Shown one piece after another: positions 1 to 9,802 of a stretch of DNA of 63,178 bases. Source of the DNA: Kocuria sp. GTDB taxonomy: Bacteria; Actinomycetota; Actinomycetes; Actinomycetales; Micrococcaceae. The stretch lies in assembly GCA_030524035.1 (NCBI GenBank), contig JAUNHG010000002.1, forward strand, positions 477,860 through 541,037, written 5' to 3'. The position numbers were made by a program, and so were the translations under genes. The notes under the pieces were generated by a model, which had not been told where the DNA came from, searched no databases, and saw nothing but the letters and a program-made list of their open reading frames with translations. How positions within the stretch are numbered: the stretch's first letter is position 1; every line of letters starts with the position of its first letter.

Positions 1-41
1 AACCTCATTATTATTTCCCCAACCAACACACACGGCATTAG

Positions 42-65
42 GTGGCCCCTCCGGGGGGGGTTTTA
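42..65 (+). terminator. Possible rho-independent terminator upstream of the LCP gene
   Basis: A C4 run (46-49) and a G8 run (53-60) can form a short, very GC-rich hairpin, and it is followed directly by four T residues (61-64). This would end transcription coming from a gene left of the window. The remaining bases up to 292 contain no coding sequence I can support. A TTGACA hexamer at 226-231 could be a -35 element for the LCP gene, but I see no convincing -10 at the right spacing. Confidence 0.4.
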
Positions 66-292
66 CACCACAAGGGGGTTCACACCCGCCGCCGTGTCTG
101 TGATTTCCCATGGTCCTTTATGATGAAAGAATTCCCACGAACAACTTCTGTCAGCCAATCTGGGGACGTTGCTTGTTCACCAGGAAGTGAATGATGATCT
201 CGCAAGTCAAGGGGCATTTAAAGTCTTGACAGCGCGGACTAGTTCTAAACCTTCCAGGATTGACCATTAAATGAAACTGCAAGGATATGTCC

Positions 293-1354
293 ATGGCCCG
301 TGATTTTCACGACGACCTTTTCAGCGACTCCGCATCCGGGCATCGTGCAGCCAGGCCCCGGCGTCGTCGCGGCAGGAAAATACTTCTGGGATTACTAGTC
401 CTTTTCTTAGTCATACTCATCGGTGTAGTGACGGCGATTTTCCTCTATATCGCTTCTCTAAGCCGCAGCTACGACAACAACGTAACCTCCGTGCCCTCCG
501 CATCTGCGTTCCCCGATGGCCAGCGCCCCCAAGACACCGACAGCACCACCATATTGCTCCTGGGGTCAGATAAACGCCCCGAAGGAGGCGGAGAACTCGG
601 GCGCGATGGTGAACGCGCGGATTCAATCATGCTGCTCAACATTCCCGCCGATGGCAACGAGGTCTACGTTATGTCCGTTATGCGCGATACCTGGGTAGAT
701 ATCCCTGGGTTTGGTGAGGGAAAACTCAACTCGGCATACCAAAACGGAGGAATGCCACTCATGGTTGAAACACTCGAAGGTCTCTTTGGAACGCATATTG
801 ATCAGGTAGCTTCGGTTGATTTTGCTGGCTTTGAAGGTATGACCGACGCATTGGGTGGAGTCACCGTGAACGTCCCCCAATCTTTCACCACCAATGAAGG
901 CTTGGAATTCACCGCGGGCCCCACGGAGATGAACGGTGCAACAGCGCTGGCTTTTGTCCGTGAGCGCTATGCGTTCGCCGATAGCGACTACAGCCGTGTG
1001 GCTAATCAACGTGCCTATATTCGCGCACTCATGGACCGTTTTTTGGATCCATCCACCCTCACTAATCCGGGCAAGATCTCTGACACCGTGGAAACGATCT
1101 CTCCGTATCTCACGGTGTCGGAAGGACTGGATTCTGCCTACATCCGCGGTATCGTCCCCCAGTTAGTGGGCACCAGGCACTCAGATATTCGCATGTTCAC
1201 CATCCCCACCAACGGCATTGGCACGTCCTCCGACGGTCAATCCATCGTCCTCCCCGATGAACAAGCAATGCGTAAGGCTGGGGAAGCCATCAATAACGGC
1301 ACGTTGGATGACTATTACGCCGAAAATCACACCAATGACGGGAGTGGCCTGTAA
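293..1354 (+). CDS. LytR-CpsA-Psr (LCP) family cell-wall polymer ligase
   Basis: LCP enzymes sit in the cytoplasmic membrane and transfer undecaprenyl-linked glycopolymers (teichoic or teichuronic acid, capsule, arabinogalactan) onto peptidoglycan. The 353-residue product has an Arg-rich cytoplasmic start, one membrane helix at about residues 29-53, and then the extracellular LCP domain. Visible family motifs are LLLGSDKR, an Arg/Asp stretch ending in RADSIMLL, SVMRDTWVDIPG with KLNSAY, and ALAFVRERY with SDYSRVANQ. The start at 293 is preferred over an in-frame ATG at 287 because AAGGA (281-285) is 7 nt from 293 and only 1 nt from 287. It is the first gene of the polysaccharide locus and probably attaches the finished polymer to the wall. 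The family call is firm; the polymer is inferred from the neighbours. Confidence 0.92.
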   Translation: MARDFHDDLFSDSASGHRAARPRRRRGRKILLGLLVLFLVILIGVVTAIFLYIASLSRSYDNNVTSVPSASAFPDGQRPQDTDSTTILLLGSDKRPEGGGELGRDGERADSIMLLNIPADGNEVYVMSVMRDTWVDIPGFGEGKLNSAYQNGGMPLMVETLEGLFGTHIDQVASVDFAGFEGMTDALGGVTVNVPQSFTTNEGLEFTAGPTEMNGATALAFVRERYAFADSDYSRVANQRAYIRALMDRFLDPSTLTNPGKISDTVETISPYLTVSEGLDSAYIRGIVPQLVGTRHSDIRMFTIPTNGIGTSSDGQSIVLPDEQAMRKAGEAINNGTLDDYYAENHTNDGSGL

Positions 1355-1404
1355 CAGTCGCGCGCATGGCTCGTGGAAGTCATGCTTGCCCCAAGGAACA
1401 TCCC

Positions 1405-2667
1405 ATGAACATCCTCCTGATCACTCATTCCTATTGGCCGGAGCACTCGCCACCACAGCGACGCTGGCAAGCACTCATCCGGCATCTGCACCCATACGGC
1501 TGGGACATCACAGTGATCGCCCCCGTGGCTCATTACAGTCATGGCCCTGACTATTCACGACGCACACGGAACGCTGCTGTCGGCCCCCTAGGGGAAAGTA
1601 TCCGCCGGGTGCCCTACATGACCGGACGGGATAATAGGATCAGCAAAGTTGCTGATCAGCTTTTCACTGCAGTTGGCAGCCTGATGCGTGGATTGGCCGC
1701 AACACGCCCCGATGTTGTCATAGTCACCGCTCCCGCCCTCCCGCTAATGGCCGTAGGCTGGTTGATCGCCACAATCCGCCGTGTACCGCTGGTGTTGGAA
1801 ATGCGTGATGCCTGGCCGGAACTGATTACAGACTCAGAGGCTGTCTGGGGATTAATGCGCGTAGCGGTTAACCGCTGTGTGGAATCCATACAGAACCACG
1901 CCAATGTGGTGGTGACGGTCACCGATGGTTTTGCCCAGATGCTCCGTGAACGCGGGGTCAGGCACGTGATCACGATCCGCAATGGTGTGCAGTTAGGCAG
2001 CACCCCCTATCTATCACCTGTCCCTTACCGGGAGCGGCTTGAGGTTCTATACCTGGGTAATCACGGTGAGAGCCAAGGCCTAGAGCGGCTCATTGATGCG
2101 GCCGCCCTAGTTGGTCCGGTCATGCGGTTGACCCTGGTGGGTCAAGGTTCTCGGAAAACTGCGTTGATGGCTTACGCTGCTTGTCACGGCGCACCGGTTC
2201 GCTTCTTAGACCCGGTTTTCCGGGAAGAAGTATTCACGCACTACGAGCAGGCTGATTCCTTGGTGATTTCTCTACGAGACGATTGGAAGTCTTTTGACGT
2301 CACTGTGCCGTCCAAGACCTATGAAGTCATGTCCGTGGGACGTCACATTACCGCTGTGGTCAAAGGCGAAGCCGCTCAAGTTCTTCACGACGCCGGCACT
2401 GGGCATATTGTGTCAGGCGAGGCTGCACACATCGCACAGGCCTGGCAAGCTCTGGCGGAAAACCGCCAGTTGCTGAACGTCAACGACGCAGGACGCCGGT
2501 GGGTTGCCGACCACGCGGACTACAAAGATTTGGCGGTCCAGTACGACCAGTTGCTGCGTGGGCTCCTCGCTCACGGACCATCAGCTGCATCAGGACGTAA
2601 AACAACCAGACCCATGCGACACACCACCCGGAGGCCAGGTGATACCGGCCGTGCAAAACCCCACTAA
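1405..2667 (+). CDS. Glycosyltransferase family 4 (WbuB-like)
   Basis: This is a cytoplasmic retaining GT-B glycosyltransferase of 420 residues, the usual length for the family. The N-terminal Rossmann half begins with NILLITHSYWPEHSPP and carries VLEMRDAWPE. The C-terminal half has YLGNHGESQGLERLIDAA and the nucleotide-sugar binding segment PSKTYEVMSVG. The first AAGGA (1393-1397) lies 7 nt before ATG 1405, so I start there rather than at an upstream in-frame codon near 1366. The C-terminus is a short basic tail whose coding end overlaps the next gene by 29 bp. Donor and acceptor cannot be read from the sequence. The operon context places it in assembly of the surface polymer. Confidence 0.85.
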   Translation: MNILLITHSYWPEHSPPQRRWQALIRHLHPYGWDITVIAPVAHYSHGPDYSRRTRNAAVGPLGESIRRVPYMTGRDNRISKVADQLFTAVGSLMRGLAATRPDVVIVTAPALPLMAVGWLIATIRRVPLVLEMRDAWPELITDSEAVWGLMRVAVNRCVESIQNHANVVVTVTDGFAQMLRERGVRHVITIRNGVQLGSTPYLSPVPYRERLEVLYLGNHGESQGLERLIDAAALVGPVMRLTLVGQGSRKTALMAYAACHGAPVRFLDPVFREEVFTHYEQADSLVISLRDDWKSFDVTVPSKTYEVMSVGRHITAVVKGEAAQVLHDAGTGHIVSGEAAHIAQAWQALAENRQLLNVNDAGRRWVADHADYKDLAVQYDQLLRGLLAHGPSAASGRKTTRPMRHTTRRPGDTGRAKPH

Positions 2668-4597
2668 CACGAGAACTCGGCAGGGCAGAGTGCCATGGGT
2701 CCGTCACATGCGACTGCTATTGAATACCGCAGCAGAGCATTTCGCGACCGATCCGGTGGTGTTCGCGTTACAAGTTTCCCGACGACTACCTGCGGCCGTG
2801 ACCCAACAAATCGCTCAGCCCCTGAGCCGCTGCGCTCCTTGGGCTCCTGCGATAGGAGCGCTCGGACTGCACATGTCTGGCGCGGACAACTCCTTAGACG
2901 ACATATTCGACAAGGCAGTAAGCACGAATACCGATTCACAGGCGACTGCGAGCCATGGCACACGTCTATCACGTCTTTGGGTCGCATGGCAGCGTAGGCG
3001 TCAGTTGCACATCAACCGACGCCTGGCCGAGGTTGCCGTGGCTGTCGATGCTTTGGACCACGCTTTTCGGTTGACCGCCGATTTGCCCGTCGGGTTCCGC
3101 GCAGCTGCCGGGACGCGAGCCCGTCGGGACTGGTCTTTGGGGCAGGTGACCAGTGCGGTAGAAAATCTACAACGCGCTTGGCTGACCAATACCGCGACTT
3201 CTGGGGAAAAGCGTCAGCTCTTGCGTCTTGCCGATGAACGGGCGCAGTTCTATGGAGCTGACCTGGCGCTTTACAAGAAATTGGGGAGTGAACTGGCGGT
3301 GATGGCGTCCACGTACCGCCCACGCCCTCGCACAGTCGTGCACGTACTGACCAATTCGGTGCCCTATACATCCAGTGGCTATGCGCTGCGTTCACATTCT
3401 TTGCTGCGATCCCAGGCAGAACAGGGGTGGACAGTCCATGCAATGACCCGTCCGGGTTACCCAGTTCACCTGGGCAAACTGGCAGCGCCGCCAACAGAAA
3501 TTATCGACGGCGTGACCTATCACCGGATCACCCCGGGGCGACTGCCCCTCACGGCCCTCGGTCGACTGGAGCTGTTTGCCGAAGAATTGTTGCTGCGATG
3601 CCTGATTACTCGCCCCACCGTGTTGCACACCACCACGCATTTTGTGAACGCGATGGTGGTACGCGAAGTCGCCACAATCCTAGGGATTCCCTGGGTATAT
3701 GAAGTTCGCGGCCAGCTAGCCGATACATGGGCCTCACGTCGGCCACCAGCATCTACGGCATCTGAACGCTATCGCCGCTTCACTGAAAGGGAAGCTCAAG
3801 CGGTATTGGATGCCGATAGCACCACCGCGTTGGGCAGCACCATTGCCCGGCATATTCAGCACATCACAGAAGGCCGCCTGACGGCGGACAACATCCCTTT
3901 GGCACCTAACTCCGTGGGCGTTATGTACGAACAAGACCCCGAAGCCGTCTCTGAGGTACGCGCTGCACTGCGGGTGGACCAGTTCGGATTAGACCCCGAG
4001 GGATTTTTGATCGGAACGGTCACAAGCGTTGTGGATTATGAAGGTCTGGACGATCTCATCCGAGCCATGGTCTCTTTACCCCAACAGATCAGCGCGGTGA
4101 TCGTCGGGGAGGGGGCCGCCAAGCCCGGGCTGCAAGAACTGTCCAGGTCTTTAGGTCTTGTCGATCGTGTGGTGTTTGTGGGCCGCGTCAATCAGGCGCA
4201 GGCTCATGCCTGGCAACGAGCTTTGGATGTTTTTGTGGTCCCACGCAGAGATCGTGCGGTGACCCGGGCAGTCGCCCCCCTGAAGGTTGTGGAAGCATCC
4301 GCTAGTCAAATACCTGTTGTGGCCTCTGATTTACCAGCTATCGCCGAAACAGTTCAGGATGGGGTCACAGGGCTGCTAGTTCCCCCTGAAAACCCAAACG
4401 CTTTGGCCCACGCTATCCGCACGTTATGGGCGGACTTTGATCTGAGGCATAGACTGGGGCAGGCCGGGCGCCAGGCAATGATGAAACATCGCACCTGGTC
4501 ATCAGTGGCTGGGACGACTCTTTCGCGTTATCAGCAGATGACAGAGGCTCGACAAAGCACTGTGTCAAGGACAACAGGCAGCAGGAGGACAGCGTGA
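2639..4597 (+). CDS. Glycosyltransferase family 4 with N-terminal helical extension
   Basis: The product is about 652 residues, roughly 250 longer than a plain GT4 enzyme. Residues 1 to about 240 are helix-rich and match no domain I know. The GT-B part starts near residue 240 with VVHVLTNSVPYTSSGYALR and ends with VEASASQIPVVASDLPAIAE and a Gly-rich LLVPPENP segment. This opening motif is shared with the GT4 parts of the proteins at 9803 and 11998. I chose GTG 2639 because GGAGG (2630-2634) precedes it. That spacing is only 4 nt, and ATG 2708 is an alternative. The gene overlaps the upstream GT4 by 29 bp and the downstream permease by 4 bp (GTGA), so translational coupling is likely. Confidence 0.8.
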   Translation: MIPAVQNPTNTRTRQGRVPWVRHMRLLLNTAAEHFATDPVVFALQVSRRLPAAVTQQIAQPLSRCAPWAPAIGALGLHMSGADNSLDDIFDKAVSTNTDSQATASHGTRLSRLWVAWQRRRQLHINRRLAEVAVAVDALDHAFRLTADLPVGFRAAAGTRARRDWSLGQVTSAVENLQRAWLTNTATSGEKRQLLRLADERAQFYGADLALYKKLGSELAVMASTYRPRPRTVVHVLTNSVPYTSSGYALRSHSLLRSQAEQGWTVHAMTRPGYPVHLGKLAAPPTEIIDGVTYHRITPGRLPLTALGRLELFAEELLLRCLITRPTVLHTTTHFVNAMVVREVATILGIPWVYEVRGQLADTWASRRPPASTASERYRRFTEREAQAVLDADSTTALGSTIARHIQHITEGRLTADNIPLAPNSVGVMYEQDPEAVSEVRAALRVDQFGLDPEGFLIGTVTSVVDYEGLDDLIRAMVSLPQQISAVIVGEGAAKPGLQELSRSLGLVDRVVFVGRVNQAQAHAWQRALDVFVVPRRDRAVTRAVAPLKVVEASASQIPVVASDLPAIAETVQDGVTGLLVPPENPNALAHAIRTLWADFDLRHRLGQAGRQAMMKHRTWSSVAGTTLSRYQQMTEARQSTVSRTTGSRRTA

Positions 4598-5547
4598 CTG
4601 TACGTCGCACCGACGATTCCCATCGGGCTGCCCACACAACCTCCACAAAAACTCCTTGGAGCGGGGACTCCCAATCTGTGATCCGCGATAGTGATCACCG
4701 CGTGGCATTCGACTCTTCAGCGCTGATCCCAGTAGGTGCCAGGCCGCCTCTGTTGGATTACCTGGTAAATCTGTGGGAAGCGCGTCATTTTGTACTCTAT
4801 GACGCACGAGTGCGGCTAGCGATTAGTCAAGATCACACCGTTTTAGGTAAGTTCTGGTTAGTACTCAATCCCGTTCTCTTTGGATTTACTTTTTATCTAA
4901 TATTTGGAATTTTGCTGCAAACAGGAAAAGGGGTTGAAAACTTTACAGGCTTTATTGTTATCGGATTCATGATGTTCTTCTACACATCGCGATCCTTTGT
5001 GGCAGGCGCAAAATCTATTGCGAACGGGCAGAACCTTGTGCGCGGATTTTCGTTCCCACGAGCAGCCTTACCTCTTGCGATTAACTTACGGCAAGCACTG
5101 AGTCAGGTATACGTCTTGGTAGCTATGCTTCTCCTGATCATCCTAGTTCCCCCGGCGGAATCTGTAGGCCTACACTGGTTACTCATAATCCCCATCTTCC
5201 TCTTACAAACCGTATTTAACTGGGGCTTAGGAATGCTTTTTGCTCCACTGGTGCACAAAATTCCGGACGTTGGAAACATGCTGGCAGTTTTCACTCGACT
5301 ATGGATGTACTCCACTGGGCTGTTTTACGAACCGTCACGTTTTACCAGCGACTCCACTATTTTGGCTTTATTCCATATCAATCCGTTATACCAAGTGCTA
5401 CAAATGACCCGCGGCGTATTGCTCTATGACACTATGCCTTCCCTGCAACAGTGGGCTTTATTGGTGATGTGGGCCGGTGGCATTTGGCTGGTCGGCCTCG
5501 TAGTTTTCTGGCACCATGAGGAGAGTTATGCCAACGAGCGCCGATAA
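4594..5547 (+). CDS. ABC-2 type polysaccharide exporter, permease subunit (TagG/Wzm-like)
   Basis: This 317-residue integral membrane protein has about 60 hydrophilic residues and then six predicted hydrophobic spans. The amphipathic entry segment (YDARVRLAISQDHTVLGKFW) before the first span is typical of the ABC2_membrane exporters that flip lipid-linked polymers. It would form the channel with the ATPase encoded next. The GTG start overlaps the upstream TGA (GTGA) and has GGAGG at 4584-4588. Local base composition is A+T richer than in the flanking glycosyltransferases, as is usual for membrane genes. Substrate is inferred from the locus: an undecaprenyl-linked surface polymer rather than a small molecule. 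Confidence 0.85.
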   Translation: MTVRRTDDSHRAAHTTSTKTPWSGDSQSVIRDSDHRVAFDSSALIPVGARPPLLDYLVNLWEARHFVLYDARVRLAISQDHTVLGKFWLVLNPVLFGFTFYLIFGILLQTGKGVENFTGFIVIGFMMFFYTSRSFVAGAKSIANGQNLVRGFSFPRAALPLAINLRQALSQVYVLVAMLLLIILVPPAESVGLHWLLIIPIFLLQTVFNWGLGMLFAPLVHKIPDVGNMLAVFTRLWMYSTGLFYEPSRFTSDSTILALFHINPLYQVLQMTRGVLLYDTMPSLQQWALLVMWAGGIWLVGLVVFWHHEESYANERR

Positions 5548-6469
5548 ATCGTTGTTTGAAGACCCCTCAATCGCTGCGCCGTCGATTGTCTCCCGTGCCA
5601 TGCAGGCGCAGCGGCTACACACCGAAACGGTGCAACCCTCCGTGGTGATTGATGACGTCACCATGGTCTACACCGTTACCAGCACCGGCGCTACAGATGA
5701 AGACCAAGTTCACGGCCTACACCGTCTGGCTCGGCGCGCTCTGGGCCGCCCCCCCATTGTGAAAAACCAGGCACTCAGCGGCATCCGTTTGCTTGTGGAG
5801 CAGGGCGAATTTGTAGGATTTATCGGACGCAACGGGTCTGGAAAATCCACGCTCATGAATATTGTGGCCGGTCAAATGAACCCCACGACTGGTCGAGTTT
5901 GGGCGGTGGAGCGTCCCGCAAAGCTCGGAGTCCACGTAGCCCTCGTTCCTGGGTTATCTGGTGAACGCAATATTCGCTTGGGTTGCTTGGCCCAGGGCAT
6001 GACTCCTCGTCAGGTAGACGCAGTGTTCGACGAGCTCGTGGACGTCGCTGCACTAGGTAAAGCGTTGTACTGGCCCATGAAGGCCTATTCCTCTGGAATG
6101 GCCGCCAGACTCCGCTTTGCGGTTGCCACCGCAACCAATCCACATATTTTGATTCTGGATGAAGCCCTCGGTACAGGGGATGCGCAGTTCCAAGCCCGGG
6201 GCCAAGCCCGCATGCGGCAGATCCAACAAAATGCCGGGTGTGTTCTGTTCGTCTCCCACTCCATGAGCGAAATCCGAACCCTGTGCACCCGTGTGGTATG
6301 GATCGACGACGGTCGGGTAGTCATGGATGGTCATCCGGACCACGTCGTGGGGCAGTACGAGAGCTATATGAAGCTCTTGGCCGATGGTAATTTACTCAGC
6401 GCCCGAGCATTCCGTGACGAGCGCGCCGACCAGTATCGTCCCCCCGCCTGGATGGGACGCTCCCGGTGA
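5528..6469 (+). CDS. ABC transporter ATPase for polysaccharide export (TagH/Wzt-like)
   Basis: This ATP-binding subunit pairs with the preceding permease to export the surface polymer. Visible motifs are Walker A GRNGSGKS (residues 100-107), the signature YSSGMAARL, Walker B LILDEALGTGD (D211, E212) and the switch His in FVSHSMSE. The YSSGM signature and the GTGD after Walker B are characteristic of the Wzt/TagH subfamily. At 313 residues it has about 60 residues beyond the core but no full C-terminal carbohydrate-binding domain of the E. coli O9a Wzt kind. ATG 5528 is chosen because AGGAG lies just upstream. ATG 5516 in the same frame is possible. It overlaps the permease by 20 bp and the next gene by 4 bp. 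Confidence 0.9.
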   Translation: MPTSADKSLFEDPSIAAPSIVSRAMQAQRLHTETVQPSVVIDDVTMVYTVTSTGATDEDQVHGLHRLARRALGRPPIVKNQALSGIRLLVEQGEFVGFIGRNGSGKSTLMNIVAGQMNPTTGRVWAVERPAKLGVHVALVPGLSGERNIRLGCLAQGMTPRQVDAVFDELVDVAALGKALYWPMKAYSSGMAARLRFAVATATNPHILILDEALGTGDAQFQARGQARMRQIQQNAGCVLFVSHSMSEIRTLCTRVVWIDDGRVVMDGHPDHVVGQYESYMKLLADGNLLSARAFRDERADQYRPPAWMGRSR

Positions 6470-8385
6470 ATAGCGGGGCAGATTTCTCCGCCGCTCAGGG
6501 CAGCTTCCACAGGATCCGCACCGCACTATGGCACCTACGCTACGGGGGCCCGACTCAGATGCGACGATATATGCGACGCCACACCCGGCAAACGGGCGCA
6601 ACAGCAGTGAATAACTCTTCCTCGGGAACTCTCACTTTCCCGGAAGCCGAACTTCCCACTGAGTGGTCCGTTGCGTTTGCGGATGTCACAGTGGCCACTA
6701 TCTTGGATGATTTTTCGACGCTGGCATTCGGATACGAGTGGAATCAAGTTCCGCTGTGCCGCCTTAGCTGGCGTGCTCAACTGGATGAACACCGCCCCGA
6801 TCTTCTATTCGTGGAATCGGCCTGGCATGGCAATGATGATCAATGGCAGTATCAGCTCACAGGAACTTCTGGTGTTAAGGAACCATTTAAAGAACTCATG
6901 CGAGAATGTCGTCAGCGTGGCATTCCTACGGTTTTTTGGAACAAAGAAGACCCCCCACACTACGATGATTTCTTAGAATGCGCCACATTTTTCGATTATG
7001 TGTTCACCACGGATGTAAATCGCGTGGAGAATTATCGAGCGGATCTAGGACATAACCGGGTGGGGGTACTGGCATTTGCCGCACAACCCGCTGTTCACTC
7101 ACCTGCCCGCCCCCACCATGGTTTCCGGGAACGGGACGTGGCGTTTGGAGGAACGTATTTTGCACACAAGTTCCCACAACGCCGCGAACAAATGAATCTC
7201 CTTTTAGGAGGCGCTGCAGATGTTTCCAGTAAGATGCCACATGGCTTGGAAATTTTTTCCCGTTACCTGGGGGATGATGACCGTTATCAATTCCCAGAAC
7301 CGCTGAACGAGCGGGTTGTCGGTTCGTTAAACTACCGTCAAATGCTCACGGCATATCAGGCATATAAAGTTTTCTTAAGCGTGAGCTCCGTGGTGGATTC
7401 GCCCTCCATGTGCCCTCGCCGGGTTTTTGAGATTATTTCCCGTGGCACACCTGTAGTGTCCACAGCCTCGACAGCGGTGGGTGAGTACTTCCCATCAGAT
7501 GAATTACCCACTGTTCATGACCGTCAAAGCGCAGCGAATATGGTGCGGATTTTGGTGCGCAGCCCTGAATTTGCCGACCGAATGGTGCGTAAGGCTCAGA
7601 GAAGGATCTGGGACGAACACACCTACACTCATCGTGCCGCTCAGGTACTCACGGCTGCATTAGGGAATCGGCCTGACGGGTCCGGCTGGATTCCCCCCAC
7701 ACCAGCGGTTTCTGTCGTGTTGTGCACTAACCGTCCCCACAATCTCCGATCCGCCTTACAGACCGTCGGTGCCCAGCTGAATGTGAACGTAGAGTTGGTG
7801 CTTGTTTGCCATGGCCTGGACCTTGTAGACCACGATGTGATGCGCCTGGCTCGCGCCCAGGGCATCACAAATATTCGTCTCGTACACGCCCCGGAACAGT
7901 GGACTCTTGGGGAGGCTTTTAATGCTGGTGTGCAGGCTTCCAGCGCACCAGTAGTCACCAAAATGGACGATGACGATTGGTACGGACCCCACTACCTCCA
8001 CGATCAACTCACCATGTTACGAGTGACCGGTGCCGATATCGTGGGAAAACAGGCTAGCTATTTGTACGTCAAGTCCTATGACGTGACAGTTCTACGTTTT
8101 GCGGATCACGAGCACCAATGGACCGACTTTGTGCTTGGCCCCACCTTGATGGCACACCGTCACGTATTCGAGACTCTCCCTTTTGAACCTCGCACCAGGG
8201 GAGAGGACACTGCGTTCCTCCGTGCAGCGGTCAGGGCCGGGTATCGAATCTATGCATCTGATCGCTTCAACTTTCGCCAGTTCCGTGGCAGCGATGATCA
8301 CACATGGACTATAGGGGACCAGCACATCCTTTCTACCGGAGTTGTTACCTCCGTAGGAGATTGGCTAGAGCACATTTGTTTATGA
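6466..8385 (+). CDS. Two-domain glycosyltransferase: CgeB-like GT plus GT2
   Basis: The 639-residue protein carries two glycosyltransferase modules. Residues about 60-400 resemble the CgeB/GT-B family: WNKEDPPHYDDFL, VAFGGTYFAHKFPQRR and SMCPRRVFEIISRGTPVVST, the last being the C-terminal nucleotide-sugar site. Residues about 410-630 are a GT2 (GT-A) domain that starts VSVVLCTNRPHNLRSAL and has the metal-binding run DDDD at 501-504 plus RGEDTAFLRA. Such enzymes can add two different sugars in sequence; that is inference here. The GTG start overlaps the ATPase stop as GTGA. A short inverted repeat GATGTG/CACATC spans the stop codon region (8384-8401) but lacks a T tract. Confidence 0.82.
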   Translation: MNSGADFSAAQGSFHRIRTALWHLRYGGPTQMRRYMRRHTRQTGATAVNNSSSGTLTFPEAELPTEWSVAFADVTVATILDDFSTLAFGYEWNQVPLCRLSWRAQLDEHRPDLLFVESAWHGNDDQWQYQLTGTSGVKEPFKELMRECRQRGIPTVFWNKEDPPHYDDFLECATFFDYVFTTDVNRVENYRADLGHNRVGVLAFAAQPAVHSPARPHHGFRERDVAFGGTYFAHKFPQRREQMNLLLGGAADVSSKMPHGLEIFSRYLGDDDRYQFPEPLNERVVGSLNYRQMLTAYQAYKVFLSVSSVVDSPSMCPRRVFEIISRGTPVVSTASTAVGEYFPSDELPTVHDRQSAANMVRILVRSPEFADRMVRKAQRRIWDEHTYTHRAAQVLTAALGNRPDGSGWIPPTPAVSVVLCTNRPHNLRSALQTVGAQLNVNVELVLVCHGLDLVDHDVMRLARAQGITNIRLVHAPEQWTLGEAFNAGVQASSAPVVTKMDDDDWYGPHYLHDQLTMLRVTGADIVGKQASYLYVKSYDVTVLRFADHEHQWTDFVLGPTLMAHRHVFETLPFEPRTRGEDTAFLRAAVRAGYRIYASDRFNFRQFRGSDDHTWTIGDQHILSTGVVTSVGDWLEHICL

Positions 8386-8481
8386 TGTGGGCAGTCACAT
8401 CTCGGGGATTCATGTGTGTGAATAAATGAGTCGCCTGCTGTGTGGAACCGTTGCGTGAACTACATACCGAAGGGCATTCTC

Positions 8482-9744
8482 ATGGCACAGAATTTACCGA
8501 CCGTCACGTTCGTTGGGCTTGGTTACATCGGCCTCCCCACCGCTGTCACCCTGGCTAACAGCGGCGTGAGAGTTCGCGGCGTTGATATTAATACGACGGT
8601 CGTGGAGCGGGTTACGCGTGGTGAAGTCACCATCGTCGAGCCGGGCCTAGAGGACGAACTGCAAAAGGCCGTGGAATCTGGGAATCTCACCGCGCATACA
8701 CAAATGCAAGCTTCCGATGTCTACGTGATCGCCGTACCCACCCCTTTTAAAGATGATCACGAGGGCGACACCTCCTACATCGAGGCTGCAGCAAACGATA
8801 TTGCCCCGTTGCTGGCGGGCGATGAACTAGTCATTCTGGAATCCACCTCCCCACCCTTAACAACACGAAAATTGGCTGCAGTGCTGCTCAAAGCTCGCCC
8901 GGATTTAACCGTTGACCCCCAGGAAGCCGCTGCTGGGGAGAAAAAGTTGATCCATATGGCTTACTGCCCTGAACGCATTCTTCCAGGTCAAGCCATGGAA
9001 GAGCTCATTACCAATGATCGAATTATTGGTGGCATGACGCCTGAAGCCGCCGCACGAGGACGCGCCATCTATGCCACGTTCTGTACCGGCGAATTATTGG
9101 AGACTGACGACGTCACCGCAGAAATGGCCAAGCTCACTGAAAACTCTTTCCGGGACGTCAATATTGCTTTCGCTAATGAACTTTCCCTGATCTGTGACGG
9201 CTTGGGGGTGGACGTGTGGGAATTGATTAGATTGGCCAACCATCACCCACGCGTTAACATCCTGCAGCCGGGCCCCGGGGTAGGTGGGCACTGTATTGCC
9301 GTGGACCCATGGTTTATCGTCTCTTCAGACCGAGAAAACTCGAATCTGATTCGCACCGCCCGTGAGGTCAATGACGGCAAACCGGGCTGGGTCATTACTA
9401 AGGCTCAGCAAGCTGCCTCTGGACGAACGAACCCTGTGGTGGCAGCTCTGGGTCTCGCGTTCAAGGCCAATATTGACGATCTCAGAGAATCCCCGGCGTT
9501 AGATATCACCAAAGAACTAGCGCTTTCTGTTCCTCATGCCACTGTACTGGCGGTGGAACCAAACGTAGAGACCCTACCTCACGCTTTGGAAGGTATCGCC
9601 AATATAGAATTTGCACAGTACCGCGAAGCCATCGATCGAGCTGATGTTGTGTTGTTACTGGTGGATCACAATGAATTTAAAGATGTTCCAGCAACTGCCT
9701 TGGCCGGTAAAGAAGTGATTGATACCAAAGGCTTGTGGCGTTGA
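8482..9744 (+). CDS. wecC: UDP-N-acetyl-D-mannosamine dehydrogenase
   Basis: This enzyme oxidises UDP-ManNAc to UDP-ManNAcA with two NAD+, in the cytoplasm. It has 420 residues, the expected length. The N-terminal NAD site reads FVGLGYIGLPTAV. The central domain has TAEMAKLTENSFRDVNIAF, and the catalytic cysteine is C271 in GVGGHCIAVDPWF. The C-terminal domain has AFKANIDDLRESPA. The motif after Gly-Gly-His-Cys (IAVDPWF) favours the WecC type over UDP-glucose dehydrogenase. ATG 8482 has AAGGG (8470-8474) at 7 nt. Its substrate would come from the 2-epimerase encoded at 23318-24481 in the converging arm. A related UDP-HexNAc dehydrogenase specificity cannot be excluded. Confidence 0.88.
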   Translation: MAQNLPTVTFVGLGYIGLPTAVTLANSGVRVRGVDINTTVVERVTRGEVTIVEPGLEDELQKAVESGNLTAHTQMQASDVYVIAVPTPFKDDHEGDTSYIEAAANDIAPLLAGDELVILESTSPPLTTRKLAAVLLKARPDLTVDPQEAAAGEKKLIHMAYCPERILPGQAMEELITNDRIIGGMTPEAAARGRAIYATFCTGELLETDDVTAEMAKLTENSFRDVNIAFANELSLICDGLGVDVWELIRLANHHPRVNILQPGPGVGGHCIAVDPWFIVSSDRENSNLIRTAREVNDGKPGWVITKAQQAASGRTNPVVAALGLAFKANIDDLRESPALDITKELALSVPHATVLAVEPNVETLPHALEGIANIEFAQYREAIDRADVVLLLVDHNEFKDVPATALAGKEVIDTKGLWR

Positions 9745-9802
9745 TGCTTAATGCGGCGCTGGTGATTACCACAGCAATACTGAACCGTTAAGGAATCCAT
9801 CC

